Under the pieces are notes generated by a model. The model had not been told where the DNA came from. It saw nothing but the letters and a program-made list of their open reading frames with translations, and made no database searches. Source: Tepidibacter hydrothermalis (lineage in GTDB: Bacteria > Bacillota > Clostridia > Peptostreptococcales > Peptostreptococcaceae). From it: a DNA stretch of 64,000 nucleotides. Below are positions 43,744 through 52,688 of the stretch, one piece after another; within the stretch, counting starts at the first letter, position 1; every line of letters starts with the position of its first letter. Where the stretch lies: positions 3,162,001-3,226,000 of the forward strand of contig NZ_CP120733.1 of assembly GCF_029542625.1 (NCBI RefSeq). The letters are read 5' to 3'. The position numbers were made by a program, and so were the translations under genes.

Positions 43744-45411
43744 TTAAACCTTAAATTTATCTGATAGTTGTTTCAATTGATTCGTCTGCATATTTAATCT
43801 AGAGATATTTTCTGTGATTGTTGCAAAACTTTGTACTTGGTTATCGATTATAGAATTAATTTCATCTACTGATGCAGCATTTTCTACAGAAGTCTGAGTT
43901 ACTTGATCTGTAGCACTTGAAATTTCTTCTGTTATTTGAGCTTGCTTATTTGATAGGTTAGCTGATTCTTCTGAAAACTCCTTGATTTCATAAACAGATT
44001 CTAATATTTTTTTAAACTGTTCTTTAGCTTCCTTTGCACGCTCAACAGAATTATTTGATTTAATATTGCCATCCTCTATAGCTTCAACTGCATTTTTAGA
44101 TGCACCTTGTATATAATTTATTGCTTCAACAATAGATTCAACAGATGTTTTAGATTCTTCAGCCAACTTTCGAACTTCTTCTGCAACTACAGCAAAACCT
44201 CTACCCTGTTCCCCTGCTCTGGCTGCCTCAATTGAAGCATTTAAAGCAAGAAGGTTCGTTTGTTCAGCAATAGATTTAATTAAAGTTACAACATTTCCAA
44301 TATCTTCACTTGATCTTCTAAGCTCTATAATTATTTCTTTGGTATTTTTATTAGATTCCATAACTAGGTTGTTAGATTCTAAAACTTCTGTTATAGACTG
44401 ATCTCCTAGTCTTGTAAATTTCTCTACTTCATAACTCTTTTTAGCATTTTCATTCATTTGATCAGATATATTTTTAGCATTATGCTCTAATTCTACAATA
44501 CTAGCATTTACTTCTTCTGATACACCAGCATTTGTTTGAGCAACATCCGATACTTCATTAACTTGATTGGCTATACTATTAATTCCATTGTTAACTAAAT
44601 CACTTGCTCCTTGTATATCATACGTAGCAGTAGATATAAATTCAATATCTTCCTTCAATTCATTAATAAGTATTTGAATCTTTTCTATAAAGCTATTAAA
44701 AGCATTTCCCAAACTTTCAAGTTCATCTCCAGTTTTAATATCCACTCTCGAAGTAAGGTCTCCTTCTCCACTTGCTATATCCTTCATTTTAGCTAACAAA
44801 TTGTTAATTGGTATGGTAATAAGTTTTTTACTAACCGCAACACTAACAAAGAAAATAGCACATCCAAAAATCAACATACTAGATTCAACTATTTTTAAAA
44901 ACTTAATTTTACTATCATAATTTTTCTGATACATTGAAACAATATCATTAATATCATTTTTTAAATTCAGGGCATTATCTATAATATGGTCTCCCAACAC
45001 TTGAGATATATTTCCATTTATAGCATCTTCAATCGGTGTAATATAATTATTAATACTTTTATTTACATCATTAATTTTATTTACAATATCTTCATTTGAA
45101 TTTTTACTCAATCCAAGAGTTTTATCTCCATCTACAAGGCCTTTCATAATCTGCTTGTATTTTGCTAATTCCGCTGTCAATATTTGTTTTGAACTCTCTG
45201 AATTTTGTTCATTTTCCATATCATCTAAATAATCTAATGTGTACATTCCAAGTAGCATCGTTCTCATTCTCTGGCTACCCGCAAGATTTATTGCAACACC
45301 ATCATTTTCTAAATCTTTTAAAGTACTAAATAAAAACATTACATTCAGAATAAACGGTATCATCAGTAGTAATAATACAAAAATAACTTTCCTTTTTATT
45401 GTTTTTAACAT
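43744..45411 (-). CDS. Methyl-accepting chemotaxis protein with PilJ/NarX-like sensor
   Basis: 555 residues. Transmembrane helix 1 at about 10-29, then the PilJ-type motif [14 protein letters not shown] (about 41-54), which resembles the P-box of nitrate sensors NarX/NarQ. Transmembrane helix 2 near 175-195, HAMP ([24 protein letters not shown]), and a signalling domain with tip [38 protein letters not shown] (in blocks). It ends [10 protein letters not shown] without a CheR pentapeptide. A possible ligand is an oxyanion, by analogy with NarX-type domains. Monocistronic. Confidence 0.92.
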   Translation of the reverse strand: MLKTIKRKVIFVLLLLMIPFILNVMFLFSTLKDLENDGVAINLAGSQRMRTMLLGMYTLDYLDDMENEQNSESSKQILTAELAKYKQIMKGLVDGDKTLGLSKNSNEDIVNKINDVNKSINNYITPIEDAINGNISQVLGDHIIDNALNLKNDINDIVSMYQKNYDSKIKFLKIVESSMLIFGCAIFFVSVAVSKKLITIPINNLLAKMKDIASGEGDLTSRVDIKTGDELESLGNAFNSFIEKIQILINELKEDIEFISTATYDIQGASDLVNNGINSIANQVNEVSDVAQTNAGVSEEVNASIVELEHNAKNISDQMNENAKKSYEVEKFTRLGDQSITEVLESNNLVMESNKNTKEIIIELRRSSEDIGNVVTLIKSIAEQTNLLALNASIEAARAGEQGRGFAVVAEEVRKLAEESKTSVESIVEAINYIQGASKNAVEAIEDGNIKSNNSVERAKEAKEQFKKILESVYEIKEFSEESANLSNKQAQITEEISSATDQVTQTSVENAASVDEINSIIDNQVQSFATITENISRLNMQTNQLKQLSDKFKV

Positions 45412-45770
45412 AATCTTGTTCCCCCCTATTTAAAAATTATATATGATTGTTTTAATTAATATGTTATTTTAAATTCTTTTCCTTATATACCCATTGATTG
45501 TTAATATATTCATATTTTTTATAAATATATATTTAAAACATTCAAATGTCATAAAAGAATTCGTCTACTCGCTAACGCGGTGACTCATGGCGCCAACAAG
45601 TCTCACGACTCTGTTGCTTAAAAATACTTGCAAATTTAACTTTTTCAATAAGTTATCCATAAAACAAAAAATAAAAACCTAAAGATTTTCATTTTTTTCT
45701 ATTTTTATAGTATTCTTTTGAACTTAAATCAAACTTAATACTTTCTTAATTTCATCTTAAATTTATAGTT
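45412..45770. other. Intergenic region with a GC-rich islet
   Basis: No gene seen. About 45568-45612 contains GCTAACGCGGTGACTC and GGCGCCAACAAGTCTCACG, far richer in G+C than its surroundings. GTGACT and AGTCTCAC can pair. It may be a remnant of a mobile or dispersed element; I cannot name it. Confidence 0.4.
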
Positions 45771-46421
45771 TTATAAAATATCAAATTTACCATTTTTCAA
45801 AAACGAATCAATCAATTCAGCAGTTTTAAATTGATAATGAATATCTTTATGTCCATATGGTAATGAGATGAAATCCTTTAATCCATCGAACTTAACAGAA
45901 TTAATCCTAACTCTACCGTCATTTTCTCCAGTTAAAAATCTACCTAAAAATAGATTTTGTTTGTTTCCTGCTATTGCAGCAATTTCAATACCATGATCAT
46001 CTTTGAGTTTTAAACTCTTTACATTTTCACTTTGAAGAGACTTTAAAGTTTTTAAAATTTTTGTAGCTATTTTGAGAGTACTACCAGCTATATCAGCAAG
46101 TTCACTTCCGTTATTTGGTGTTGCTATTAAAACACATTTTCCTATTTTATCTAAATACTTAGTAGTAGTTAATAAATGTCTTATAATTAATCCTCCTGTG
46201 CTATGGCCAACAAGATGTATTTTCTCATCTTCTTTTATATCTTTTATCACTTTAGAAATAATACTTTCCAATATACTAGTAGAGTGTTCAATTTCTTTAA
46301 ATGTAAGGGGTAGGTCTACTAAGATCCCCTCATATCCTTTCGCTTCTAAATTTTTCTTTAAAACCTTCATATCTTTAGATTTTTTATTATATCCATGAAT
46401 TAAAATGATTTTTTGTCTCAT
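45771..46421 (-). CDS. Alpha/beta hydrolase, lipase/esterase-like
   Basis: 216 residues from the ATG at 46421 after GGTGG; the longer TTG frame lacks a ribosome site. IILIHGYNKKSKDM supplies the oxyanion-hole region. IHLVGHSTGGLIIRHLL holds the nucleophile elbow GHSTG. The rest includes CVLIATPNNGSELADI, typical of PGAP1/triacylglycerol lipase-like proteins, a catalytic Asp in GENDGRV and a likely catalytic His in LPYGHKDIHYQ. No signal peptide, so an intracellular esterase is expected. A family 1 repeat lies about 66 bp upstream of the start. Confidence 0.85.
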   Translation of the reverse strand: MRQKIILIHGYNKKSKDMKVLKKNLEAKGYEGILVDLPLTFKEIEHSTSILESIISKVIKDIKEDEKIHLVGHSTGGLIIRHLLTTTKYLDKIGKCVLIATPNNGSELADIAGSTLKIATKILKTLKSLQSENVKSLKLKDDHGIEIAAIAGNKQNLFLGRFLTGENDGRVRINSVKFDGLKDFISLPYGHKDIHYQFKTAELIDSFLKNGKFDIL

Positions 46422-46486
46422 TTTTACCACCTTTACATTATCCAAATTATTATATATTTTTTATTATATCGTATTATTTATCCCAA

Positions 46487-46549
46487 GTGCACACGCAACT
46501 AAAAATTCAGTTAAAGTAAAAACTCCATCCGAATTAAGTTTCACTTTAT
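46487..46549 (+). repeat. Dispersed repeat family 1, short copy (d)
   Basis: GTGCACACGCAACTAAAAATT leads (20-plus bases, shared in part with copy c), then the hairpin TTCAGTTAAAGT/ACTCCATCCGAA and the tail AAGTTTCACTTTAT. It lies between ywbE and the hydrolase gene, with its head toward the hydrolase start. Confidence 0.65.
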
Positions 46550-46586
46550 GATAATACAATTTTCTGACTTCAATTTATTTTATACT

Positions 46587-46620
46587 AAAAAAGCACTTAG
46601 CTTATTTGCTAAATGCTCTT
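46587..46620 (-). terminator. Terminator of ywbE
   Basis: Stem AGCATTTAGC/GCTAAGTGCT with a short loop and TTTTTTA on the minus strand. Confidence 0.8.
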
Positions 46621-46636
46621 TATTATTCTTACTCAT

Positions 46637-46831
46637 TTACTTTAATATTTCTTTAACCCTACCTACAATACCACTTTCAAGCATCACTTTAATGCCATGA
46701 GGATGTGTAGGTGATTTTGTAAGAATTCTTTGAACAACCCCTTCTGTTAATTTACCAGAACGCTGGTCTTGTTTTTGAACAACTCTTACCTTTATACCAG
46801 GTTTTATATCCGCTCTCTTTTCTCCATTCAT
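46637..46831 (-). CDS. ywbE: YwbE-family protein (DUF2196)
   Basis: 64 residues from the ATG at 46831 with AAGAGGTGAT upstream. The whole protein matches the YwbE pattern: IKPGIKVRVVQKQDQRSGKL, TEGVVQRILTKSPTHPHGIKVML and GIVGRVKEI. A small SH3-like beta fold is likely. Function unknown. It has its own terminator and seems monocistronic. Confidence 0.9.
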   Translation of the reverse strand: MNGEKRADIKPGIKVRVVQKQDQRSGKLTEGVVQRILTKSPTHPHGIKVMLESGIVGRVKEILK

Positions 46832-46899
46832 ATCTATCACCTCTTTAATTACAACTTAATATATGGTGATAGTATATCATATAATCTTAGATTCTTACC

Positions 46900-47952
46900 T
46901 TATTCCATGCTTAAAAGTTCTCTTGCTTGCTCTTTTGATATCTTCACATGATAGAATAAATCAAAAAACTTAATAGTTTCTTCTTCTAAATCTACATCAG
47001 AGTACTCTTTATAAAGCACGCTTTGTGCCCATTTTATTCCTATTATTCTATTCACAGATGAAGGTCTATCTATCCAGTTAAATGGTTTTTGAGGTATTAA
47101 AAATACATTTTTATTTTTAACAGCATCAACTTGTTTCCATACAGGATCATCAAATGAATTTGATTCAGCAAGAATGTATTGAGGATTCCATTTCACTACT
47201 TGTTCTAATGAAACTCCTGTTTTTCCATGATTATCTTTGATTTCAAAATCTGCTACATTCTTTGCTCCAACTAAATCTATTAATTGAGCGTGAAGTGAAC
47301 CTACTGGATCTGTTTGAAGACCTTTTTCTCCCTGAGCATAATAAACAGTAACTTTTTCATCTTCAGGTATACTGTCTGCTATTTTTTTAGCTGATTCAAT
47401 TGTTTCCTCGCAATAATTAGAAAGTTTACTTGCTTGCTCTTCACATCCCAAAAGCTTACCTACTTTTATATAGTTCTCAGCTGTTTTTTCTAAAGATCCA
47501 TCAATTAAAACAATTGGAATTCCAGATTGTTTTTGAAATTTTTCTACAGCTGAAATACTTTGTTCATTAATATTACCCATTGATAAAATCAAATCTGGAT
47601 TTAACTTCATTATTTCTTCAATATTGGCAGAGTTTTTGCCTTGTAAGCTACCTTCATTTGGAAGTTTTTTTAGTTTTTCATTCACAAATTCACTATCGTC
47701 AATAGAAAGCCTACTATTCCAAGCTGCAAGTTTATCAACATCAAGGGTATATAAAAATATTGCTCCAAGAGAACTTGTACAATATACTTTTTCAATTTTA
47801 GAAGGTATTTCTATCTTTCTATTAGCATCATCTACAAATGTAACAGTTTCTTTTTTTAAGTCTTCAGAAGCTTGTTTTTCTTGACTACTAGCACATGCTA
47901 CTAGATTAACCATTAATAACATACATATCAAAAATATGTACAATCTTTTCAT
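46900..47952 (-). CDS. Metal/oxyanion-complex binding lipoprotein (FepB/MolA-like)
   Basis: 350 residues with lipobox NLVAC (Cys20). Peripla_BP_2 fold: VTFVDDANRKIEIPSKIEKVYC, LNPDLILSMGNINEQS, VTVYYAQGEKGLQTDPVGSLHAQLIDLVGAKNVAD (in blocks) and ILAESNSFDDPVWKQVDAVKNKNVFLIP. It serves the permease and ATPase genes upstream in the operon. Members of this class bind iron-siderophores, cobalamin, or, in Haemophilus MolA, molybdate and tungstate. The operon also encodes an XdhC-like protein and an NTPase, which favours molybdate or tungstate; the ligand is not proven. Confidence 0.88.
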   Translation of the reverse strand: MKRLYIFLICMLLMVNLVACASSQEKQASEDLKKETVTFVDDANRKIEIPSKIEKVYCTSSLGAIFLYTLDVDKLAAWNSRLSIDDSEFVNEKLKKLPNEGSLQGKNSANIEEIMKLNPDLILSMGNINEQSISAVEKFQKQSGIPIVLIDGSLEKTAENYIKVGKLLGCEEQASKLSNYCEETIESAKKIADSIPEDEKVTVYYAQGEKGLQTDPVGSLHAQLIDLVGAKNVADFEIKDNHGKTGVSLEQVVKWNPQYILAESNSFDDPVWKQVDAVKNKNVFLIPQKPFNWIDRPSSVNRIIGIKWAQSVLYKEYSDVDLEEETIKFFDLFYHVKISKEQARELLSME

Positions 47953-47974
47953 TTTTTTACCCCCCTCATACTAT

Positions 47975-48739
47975 CTATATTTTAGGAATACAGATTCTAT
48001 TGTTATCATTCGTTCTATGTATATCCACACTTACGTTGTAAATACTGTTTAAAGATTTATTAGTTATAAGTTGTTGAGGTTTTCCAAATAAAAACCCGTT
48101 ACTCTTATCTAAAATCATTACTTTATCTGCATATAATAAAGCATGATTCGGATCATGAGTTGAAAAAATTATAATTTTGCCTTCTTCACTCAGTCTTTTC
48201 AAAAGATGCATCAATCTTATTTGATTTCCATAATCAAGACTAGAGCTTGGCTCATCCATTATAAGGATTTTAGATTGTTGTGCAAGTGATCGTGCTATTA
48301 ATACTAATTGTTTTTGACCTCCACTTAACTTCGTATAATCTTCATTTGCAAGATGAAGTATATTAATTTGCTTTAAAGCTTCAAGTGCAACCGCTTTATC
48401 TTCTTTAGTAGGTGATGCAAAATTTCCTATATAGGCTGCTCTCCCCATCAATACTACATCTATTACTTCAAAAGAAAAAGGCGGATTATGAGCTTGTGGA
48501 ACATATGCCATTTTTTTATACGTATCTTTTATTGGAATATCTGATAATTTTTGTGAATCTATGCAAATTTCACCCTTAATAGGTTTTAGTATCCCGAGTA
48601 TAGTTTTTAAAAAAGTTGTTTTTCCAACTCCATTTGCCCCCAAAAGGCAAATTAACTGATTCGTTTTTATTTCAAAATTCACATTTTCCCAAATAGGTTT
48701 ATTTTCATATCCAAAACTAAGATTGCAAACTTCAAACAT
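47975..48739 (-). CDS. FecE/BtuD-type ABC transporter ATP-binding protein
   Basis: 254 residues; the ATG at 48739 overlaps the permease stop as TAATG. Walker A LGANGVGKTTFLKT, Q-loop YVPQAHNPPFSFEVIDVVLMGR (first 20 shown in two parts: YVPQAHNPPF and SFEVIDVVLMGR), signature KLSGGQKQLVLIARSLA, Walker B ILIMDEPSSSLD, H-loop IIFSTHDPNHAL. Standard ATPase of a FecCD/BtuCD-type importer with the adjacent permease and binding protein. Confidence 0.93.
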   Translation of the reverse strand: MFEVCNLSFGYENKPIWENVNFEIKTNQLICLLGANGVGKTTFLKTILGILKPIKGEICIDSQKLSDIPIKDTYKKMAYVPQAHNPPFSFEVIDVVLMGRAAYIGNFASPTKEDKAVALEALKQINILHLANEDYTKLSGGQKQLVLIARSLAQQSKILIMDEPSSSLDYGNQIRLMHLLKRLSEEGKIIIFSTHDPNHALLYADKVMILDKSNGFLFGKPQQLITNKSLNSIYNVSVDIHRTNDNNRICIPKI

Positions 48740-49707
48740 TAACTCCACCCTTTTCTGCCTTTTATTAATAGGTATGCAAAAAATGGTATTCCAAAAAGAG
48801 ATGTTATTATTCCGAGTGGTATTTCAAAAGCTACCGCAGATCTCGCTATATCATCAACTATCAACAAATAAACTCCACCTATCATTATGCTAAAAGGTAT
48901 TACAAGTTTATAGTTGCTTCCAACCATTATTCTTACCATATGTGGAACTACTAAGCCGACCCAACCTATCACACCTGCGAAAGATACAACACAAGAACTC
49001 AAAAGTGTAGCACATATTATTATGATTCGTCTTAAAAACTTCGTATTTACTCCAAGAGCTATTGCTTCTTCTTCAGGCAAAGCCAATATATTCATTTTCC
49101 ATCTTAACAATATCAAAGGAATCATTGCCAGCGTTAATATAGATCCAAGAGGAATCAAATCATTCAAGCTGATATTTCCTAATCCACCCATAAGCCAAAA
49201 TGTTATTGTTGGCAATTTTTCATAAGGATCACAGACGTATTTTATTAATGATACAAGAGCTGAAAACAGACCTTGAACTAGCATTCCCGATAATACCAAG
49301 CTTAAACTCGGATCATGTCTAGGAATATTTCGACTCATCATAAGAGTCATAAAAACAGCCAATAACCCAAAACAAAAAGCTGTTAATTGTATATATTGTA
49401 TTTTAAAAGAAAACAAAATAGCTAGTGCAACTCCAAAACTTGCTCCAGAAGCTGCTCCAAGTATGTTTGGAGACACTAGAGGATTCTTAAATATACCTTG
49501 AAAACAAGCACCACTACAAGCAAGTGCCGATCCTATAAGAAATGCAGCCAAAACTCTTGGCAACCTAAGCTGCAAAAATACACTCATAGCCTTAATATCA
49601 TTATTCAAAATATCATTGATCGATATAGGATATCTTCCTATTCCCAATGAAAAAATAAAACTTACAAATATTATAATAATAGTTATACAAATATGCTTAC
49701 ATTTCAT
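48739..49707 (-). CDS. FecCD/BtuC-type ABC transporter permease
   Basis: 322 residues from the ATG at 49707, overlapping the NTPase gene end by 11 bp. About ten hydrophobic helices. Family marks are LRLPRVLAAFLIGSALACSGACFQGIFKNPLVSPNILGAASGASFG (in blocks), SFAGVIGWVGLVVPHMVRIMVG and the final GIPFFAYLLIKGRKGW. It would form a homodimeric channel with the downstream ATPase and binding protein. Translational coupling on both sides indicates a tight operon. Confidence 0.93.
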   Translation of the reverse strand: MKCKHICITIIIIFVSFIFSLGIGRYPISINDILNNDIKAMSVFLQLRLPRVLAAFLIGSALACSGACFQGIFKNPLVSPNILGAASGASFGVALAILFSFKIQYIQLTAFCFGLLAVFMTLMMSRNIPRHDPSLSLVLSGMLVQGLFSALVSLIKYVCDPYEKLPTITFWLMGGLGNISLNDLIPLGSILTLAMIPLILLRWKMNILALPEEEAIALGVNTKFLRRIIIICATLLSSCVVSFAGVIGWVGLVVPHMVRIMVGSNYKLVIPFSIMIGGVYLLIVDDIARSAVAFEIPLGIITSLFGIPFFAYLLIKGRKGWS

Positions 49708-50215
49708 CGCGTTCAAACCTTATTATATGCTTCAATATTTGATTTGGAATATCGTCTCTATTTTCTAAAGTCAATTCCAGAACAAGTACATCATCTCTTG
49801 ATTTTATGTAGTTTATAAATTCACCATTAAACTTTTTTAAAACTCCAATTACTATGTTAGAACTATCTAGTGAATCTATTACACTCTGCTTGAATTTTAG
49901 TGCGTTTTCTTCTAGAAAACCTATCTCATCCATAATTATTATATTTTCACTAGATATAGCTTTTTTAAGGATTTCACATCCATGATTTTCAAATCCTTCA
50001 ATATTAGCTACTGGTTTTGAATTTGACTTTGAGTAAGCTATCAAACAGTTAAATATAGGGTTTTCAATATCACATATATAAAATTCTTTACTATCTGTCA
50101 TAAATTTTTTTCCTACTTTAAAACCAGAAACTTGTTTGTCTATTAAACCAATAGTTTTCTTAAGTGCTGTGGTTTTTCCATAACCTCTAGGCGCTGTTAT
50201 AAATATGTTTTTCAT
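49697..50215 (-). CDS. P-loop NTPase (NTPase_1/THEP1-like)
   Basis: 172 residues. Walker A ITAPRGYGKTTALKKTI at the N-terminus; Walker B IIIMDEIGFLEE near residue 90, matching the NTPase_1 pattern D-E-IG-ME. The C-terminus is LELTLENRDDIPNQIL. THEP1 relatives hydrolyse NTPs; in clostridial operons this type can accompany XdhC and FecCD genes. Its position between xdhC and the permease gene, with overlaps, suggests a role in cofactor or metal handling. Function is inferred. Confidence 0.75.
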   Translation of the reverse strand: MKNIFITAPRGYGKTTALKKTIGLIDKQVSGFKVGKKFMTDSKEFYICDIENPIFNCLIAYSKSNSKPVANIEGFENHGCEILKKAISSENIIIMDEIGFLEENALKFKQSVIDSLDSSNIVIGVLKKFNGEFINYIKSRDDVLVLELTLENRDDIPNQILKHIIRFERDEM

Positions 50216-50224
50216 GCCGACTCC

Positions 50225-51034
50225 TTAGTACTCTATATTTTTAATATCTTTCATATGATTTAAACTTCCATTATTCTTTATTAAAGCTATTTCACTTAAA
50301 ATTCCAAGCGCTATTTCTTCAGGTTTTTCAGATGCTATATCAATTCCTATAGGTGCATATACTTTTTGAATTTGATCACGTGAAATCCCTTTTTCTATCA
50401 AACCTTTTAATATGTGAGATACTTTTCCCTTGCTTCCTATCATTCCTATATATCCAGCATCTGAGTTTATTACGCTTTCAAGTACCAAAGTATCATTCTT
50501 ATGATTACTTCCAACTATAACAATATAAGTGTTTTTATTTATATTGTATTGTTTTAAAACTTCATCAGCTTTTCCAACTATCAACTCATTCGCATAGCAA
50601 AAATGTTCTTTATTTACAAGTTCTTCACGCTCATCTATTACTACAGTATGAAGATTAATCATACTTGAAAGTTTGTGAAGATGTAGAGCTATATGACCTG
50701 CTCCTGCTATTATTAATTTGTGACTTGGAACAAAAATCTTAATAAAACCTTTGATCTCACCGCCACATTCTGTATCTAACTCACCTTTATCATCAATCTT
50801 ATATGTAAACTCTGTGTTCTCGCATTTTTCTATGTACTCTAAAGATTTTTTTATTACTTCATATTCAAGTTTTCCACCACCTATAGTTCCATAAGTAGAG
50901 CCATCTTCAAATATAGCCATAAAAGCTCCTTTTCTACCAGGTGTTGAACCACATATACTTGTTAATGTGGTCATAGCCACTTTTTCTCCAAGTTCTATTT
51001 TTTCATAAATTTTTTTAAGTATTAATTTTTCCAT
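50225..51034 (-). CDS. XdhC-family maturation protein (copy 2)
   Basis: 269 residues, collinear with the XdhC at 26806-27609: LTSICGSTPGRKGAFMAI, YGTIGGGKLEYEV, LIIAGAGHIALHLHKLS, GSNHKNDTLVLESVI, GMIGSKGKVSHIL, YAPIGIDIASEKPEEIALGI. The N-terminal XdhC_CoxI and C-terminal Rossmann domains are intact. First gene of an operon with the NTPase and a FecCD-type importer. It may serve a second molybdoenzyme or link uptake of Mo or W with cofactor loading. A full repeat copy (e) ends 26 bp above its start. Confidence 0.88.
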   Translation of the reverse strand: MEKLILKKIYEKIELGEKVAMTTLTSICGSTPGRKGAFMAIFEDGSTYGTIGGGKLEYEVIKKSLEYIEKCENTEFTYKIDDKGELDTECGGEIKGFIKIFVPSHKLIIAGAGHIALHLHKLSSMINLHTVVIDEREELVNKEHFCYANELIVGKADEVLKQYNINKNTYIVIVGSNHKNDTLVLESVINSDAGYIGMIGSKGKVSHILKGLIEKGISRDQIQKVYAPIGIDIASEKPEEIALGILSEIALIKNNGSLNHMKDIKNIEY

Positions 51035-51059
51035 ATCAAAACCAACCTTTTTTATGATT

Positions 51060-51190
51060 TTATCCGGAAGCTAAAAGTTCTACAACTTCATCTTTTCAAG
51101 GCTGCAGTTAAGAACTTAACAGCTTCTGGATTAGCTTAGCTAAAAATTCAAATGGATTAAAAACCTATCTGAATTAAGTTTCGCTTTATA
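51060..51190 (+). repeat. Dispersed repeat family 1, full copy (e)
   Basis: Starts TTATCCGGAAGCTAAAAGTT and ends with hairpin AATTCAAATGGATT/CTATCTGAATT, then AAGTTTCGCTTTAT. It shares AAGAACTTAACAGCTTCTGG exactly with copy (f). Nested complementary arms: AAGCT/AGCTT and AGTTCT/AGAACT. Read on the minus strand it is the leader of the xdhC copy 2 operon. Confidence 0.82.
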
Positions 51191-51282
51191 ATTCTACCAT
51201 AAAGCTATCATATTATTGCTAAACATTCAAGTTATTGTAAAATGTTCAAAAATTAAAAATAAATACATCAATTTCCCAATAC

Positions 51283-51332
51283 AAAAAACGTTAAGCCTTT
51301 ATATCTAAAAAGATATAAAGGCTTAACGTTTT
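51283..51332 (-). terminator. Terminator of the DUF3298-type gene
   Basis: 22-bp stem AACGTTAAGCCTTTATATCT and complement with an AAAA loop; on the minus strand it is followed by TTTTTTG. Confidence 0.9.
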
Positions 51333-51361
51333 GATTAACTTTATCTAAGTTAAATTCAGAT

Positions 51362-52501
51362 TTACTTATTATTAATTGTAATTACACCAGTTTCATCCAT
51401 AGATGCATCAACTTTTAAAATATCTGATACAAATTTAAATGGCACATAAGTTGTAGAATCTTTAATTTCTGGAGCTGCTCCTAATGATATTGGAGCCATT
51501 TTTGCAAAGAAATACTTATCTTCGCCTGGCTTAACACTTGTGTACTGAGCTCCTTTTTTTATTTCTATTGATCTATTCTCTTCAATCCATTTAACTTCAT
51601 ATCCTAATTTTTCAGAAACAAGTCTTAGTGGTACCATAATAGTTCCATCTTCTTTTTGATACACATTAGTTTTAATTCCTTCATTATTTATAACAAGTAC
51701 AAAGTGAAATCCTCCTATAGAATCTTGTGGTATCTCTATTTTGAATTCAGGAATTCCTGTAGCTCCAGGAGCTATTTCATATTTATCAAATACTATTACT
51801 ACATTTCCATTTTCATAGTAAAATTTTTGATTACCTGAAATTCCTTTAAACCCTTCGATTCCATTAAAGTACATATCCTTATCTTGTTCTATTTGCTTTT
51901 TGATTTGATCATCTGCTATTTCTTTATATTTTTCTCCAAGTAAATCTTTAAGAGTTAATTCCTCTGCCTTATCTTTATTTGAAATATTATAAAAATCTAT
52001 TTCAGGGTTTCCAGTTCCACCATTATTAAAAGCTTTGATAACTTCTAAAGAAACTATTGAGTTATCTATTCCCGAATTGTCTTTTAACTCAAATTGTACT
52101 GTAACTGTATTAGGTCTTACTTCCCAACCATTTTTCTTACAGTCCTCAGCGAATTCTTTAGATTCTTTTTCTGCTTCATTTATGTATGCCATGGCCTCTT
52201 TCATTATATTCTCATTCAAACTCAACTGATATGCCTCGTCTTTTAATCCTTTTAACTGAGGTATTCTAGCATTTACAATTAAGTATTCACTTTCTGTTTT
52301 TATTTCTTTAACATCAACTTTAAAAGTTTGAGCACTTATCGGAACAGCTATCGATTCACCTTCCATAAGCATTATTCTTGGTTGTGTAGAATCTATTTTT
52401 GAATAATTCACATTTGGATCATACATTGCATGAGAAGCTGTAACCCCTCCTAATAATATACAACTTGCTAATCCCAAAGTAACAATTTTTTTCATTTTCA
52501 T
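51362..52501 (-). CDS. Secreted protein with DUF4163/DUF3298 and copper amine oxidase-like stalk domain
   Basis: 379 residues from the ATG at 52501 after GGAGGCA. Signal peptide KKIVTLGLASCILLGGVTASHA (in two blocks: KKIVTLGLASC, ILLGGVTASHA). Residues 55-260 resemble DUF4163 plus DUF3298 as in RsiV and PdaC (LTLKDLLGEKYKEIAD; FYYENGNVVIVFDKYEIAPGATG in blocks). Residues about 285-379 resemble the Cu_amine_oxidN1 stalk (MVPLRLVSEKLGYEVKW, TYVPFKFVSDILKVDAS). It is extracellular and probably binds cell wall or glycans; no catalytic motif is seen. Monocistronic, with a strong terminator. Confidence 0.83.
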   Translation of the reverse strand: MKMKKIVTLGLASCILLGGVTASHAMYDPNVNYSKIDSTQPRIMLMEGESIAVPISAQTFKVDVKEIKTESEYLIVNARIPQLKGLKDEAYQLSLNENIMKEAMAYINEAEKESKEFAEDCKKNGWEVRPNTVTVQFELKDNSGIDNSIVSLEVIKAFNNGGTGNPEIDFYNISNKDKAEELTLKDLLGEKYKEIADDQIKKQIEQDKDMYFNGIEGFKGISGNQKFYYENGNVVIVFDKYEIAPGATGIPEFKIEIPQDSIGGFHFVLVINNEGIKTNVYQKEDGTIMVPLRLVSEKLGYEVKWIEENRSIEIKKGAQYTSVKPGEDKYFFAKMAPISLGAAPEIKDSTTYVPFKFVSDILKVDASMDETGVITINNK

Positions 52502-52688
52502 AATTAAATGCCTCCTAAATTTTAGTTCTATACTTATTAGACGTTTAATTAATATAAAAAGTTTACTATTTTTCAAAAAATCTCACATAAAAAAATTTTT
52601 TCATATAAAAAAAATTATAAATGAGTTATTATATATAGTGGGCTGTTAAATATAGGAACTTATTAAATTTAGAAGGGGGTTAATTCAT

